Positions 5,134 to 5,633 of a DNA stretch of 5,633 nucleotides are shown in pieces. The notes beneath the pieces were generated by a model that made no database searches, had not been told where the DNA came from, and saw only the letters and a list, made by a program, of their open reading frames with translations. The stretch covers positions 1 through 5,633 of the forward strand of contig MHLB01000036.1 of assembly GCA_001818895.1 (NCBI GenBank), read 5' to 3'. Every line of letters begins with the position of its first letter. The first letter of the stretch is position 1. Position numbers and translations under genes: made by a program. This DNA comes from Candidatus Liptonbacteria bacterium RIFCSPLOWO2_01_FULL_53_13. GTDB lineage: Bacteria > Patescibacteriota > Minisyncoccia > UBA6257 > 2-01-FULL-56-20.

Positions 5134-5633
5134 TACAGTAATATTACCTCATTCCTGCGCACTTTGGAAGCGCAGGCGGAACAGTAGAATTCCTGGGTTT
5201 TTATATGAAATGCGGTAACTTTATTTCCCGAGCTTGTCGAGGGATGCCCCACCCCCACACCAGAACGAGCATTATGCGCATCTTGCGCCGAAGGCGTCGA
5301 TGCTCGTTTGGTGTGGGGGCCGGCGCAATCCGCTGCCGCAGGGTCCCACCCAAGGATGCGGAGCGCCTCGTGCCATCGGAACGCACCTCCGGTAAGCAAT
5401 TCCCAGAGTTCGTGGTCCGGCTCCGCTTCGTGAAGGATTTGGTTAAGCAAGTAAAGGTCGGGGGGATTTATTGAGACCTCTTTCTCCTTCAGCGCGTCCA
5501 CGAGTTGTAATCCCTTTTTCTCCACAAGCCGTATCTTGACCACGTTTCCCGGTTCAAGATGCCCCGCGAGCTTTGAGGTGATCTTTTTGACGCTTTTCGC
5601 GCGCGCGACAAGTTTGCCGAATTTTTTCGTGAA
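5133..5633 (-). CDS. recO: DNA repair protein RecO (5' end outside window), with in-frame palindromic insertion
   Basis: The last 166 residues of a RecO-like protein; perhaps 20-30 N-terminal residues are missing at the right edge. RecO works with RecF/RecR to load RecA onto SSB-coated single-stranded DNA and anneals strands. The visible start (FTKKFGKLVARAKSVKK, then SKLAGHLEPGN, VVKIRLVEKKGLQLVDAL) matches the RecO N-terminal OB fold. A shortened helical region follows (DLYLLNQIL, HELWELL, FRWHEALRILGWDP, 85-98), and a zinc-ribbon-like tail with Cys103 and FYCSACA (Cys151, Cys154). The usual first CxxC is here CAGP, and residues 106-136 are low-complexity (AHNARSG, GHPSTSSG) coded by a palindromic element at 5226-5319, so one zinc ligand seems lost. 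A GTG at 5541-5543 is in frame but lies inside the OB fold and is not the real start. In many bacteria recO lies upstream of the glycyl-tRNA synthetase genes, which fits glyS downstream here. Confidence 0.85.
   Translation of the reverse strand, partial: FTKKFGKLVARAKSVKKITSKLAGHLEPGNVVKIRLVEKKGLQLVDALKEKEVSINPPDLYLLNQILHEAEPDHELWELLTGGAFRWHEALRILGWDPAAADCAGPHTKRASTPSAQDAHNARSGVGVGHPSTSSGNKVTAFHIKTQEFYCSACASKVRRNEVILL
5226..5244. repeat. Small imperfect palindrome coding PSTSSG in recO
   Basis: TCCCGAGCTTGTCGAGGGA is an imperfect palindrome: TCC pairs with GGA and CGA with TCG, around a short loop with a bulge. On the coding strand it gives PSTSSG. From memory, close relatives of this sequence (CCCTTCGACAAGCTCAGGG type) recur in many bacterial genomes as short dispersed repeats and leave such peptides in predicted proteins; this has not been checked here. 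It sits six or seven bases from the larger hairpin at 5252-5319. Confidence 0.55.
5252..5319. repeat. Long palindrome (20-bp stem) inside the recO coding region
   Basis: The arms 5252-5272 and 5300-5319 are complementary over 20 base pairs with a single bulged G at 5263. The 27-nt centre holds two further small hairpins: GCGCA-TCT-TGCGC (5276-5288) and CGCC-GAA-GGCG (5286-5296). On the recO mRNA strand the latter reads CGCCUUCGGCG, a C(UUCG)G tetraloop stem. No U tract follows, so it is not an intrinsic terminator. It is translated in frame and resembles in behaviour the Rickettsia palindromic elements that insert in open reading frames. Confidence 0.85.

Noticed and set aside
5252..5319. Intrinsic terminator at the long recO hairpin
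   Set aside because: No U tract follows on either strand and the reading frame continues through it to a conserved CxxC region.

Overview
The window reads as a piece of a bacterial chromosome, most likely from the Candidate Phyla Radiation (Parcubacteria-like). This is inferred from a divergent MurA, a single-chain alpha2-type glycyl-tRNA synthetase, a compact RecO, an anchored Ig-repeat surface protein, weak or absent Shine-Dalgarno sites, and AT-rich heptamer-like spacers between and inside genes. No rRNA or other phylogenetic marker is present, so the assignment is tentative. The genetic code looks standard: UGA and UAA both terminate genes here, and UGG and GGN are used normally.

All genes lie on the minus strand, so transcription runs from high to low coordinates. 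In that order they are: recO (5633 to 5133, 5' end outside the window); a 111-bp spacer made almost entirely of AT-rich repeats; an Ig/DUF11-repeat surface protein (5021 to 3303) with an in-frame amber codon at codon 21; glycyl-tRNA synthetase glyS (3276 to 1972); a MurA family enolpyruvyl transferase (1985 to 660, overlapping glyS by 14 nt); and a stand-alone Smr-domain protein (667 to 308, overlapping murA by 8 nt). A 108-bp AT-rich gap with a possible weak hairpin and a sigma70-like promoter follows. The start of a VWA-domain gene (199 to 1) runs off the left edge.

The recO-to-smr block looks like one housekeeping transcription unit covering recombination repair, tRNA charging, peptidoglycan precursor synthesis and a small nucleic-acid-binding protein, with the surface protein inserted between recO and glyS. 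The last two junctions overlap and are probably translationally coupled.

The striking feature is the density of small repeats. A 33-bp AT-rich element occurs twice with 31/33 identity, each copy touching the stop codon of the upstream gene. A third, inverted relative lies in the recO spacer. A 14-bp tandem duplication built of two heptamers sits in frame inside glyS. A roughly 94-bp palindromic composite sits in frame inside the zinc-ribbon region of recO, apparently replacing one zinc ligand. The left-most ~235 bp differ sharply in composition (about 66% GC in the first 180 bases), consistent with recent transfer or an assembly join.
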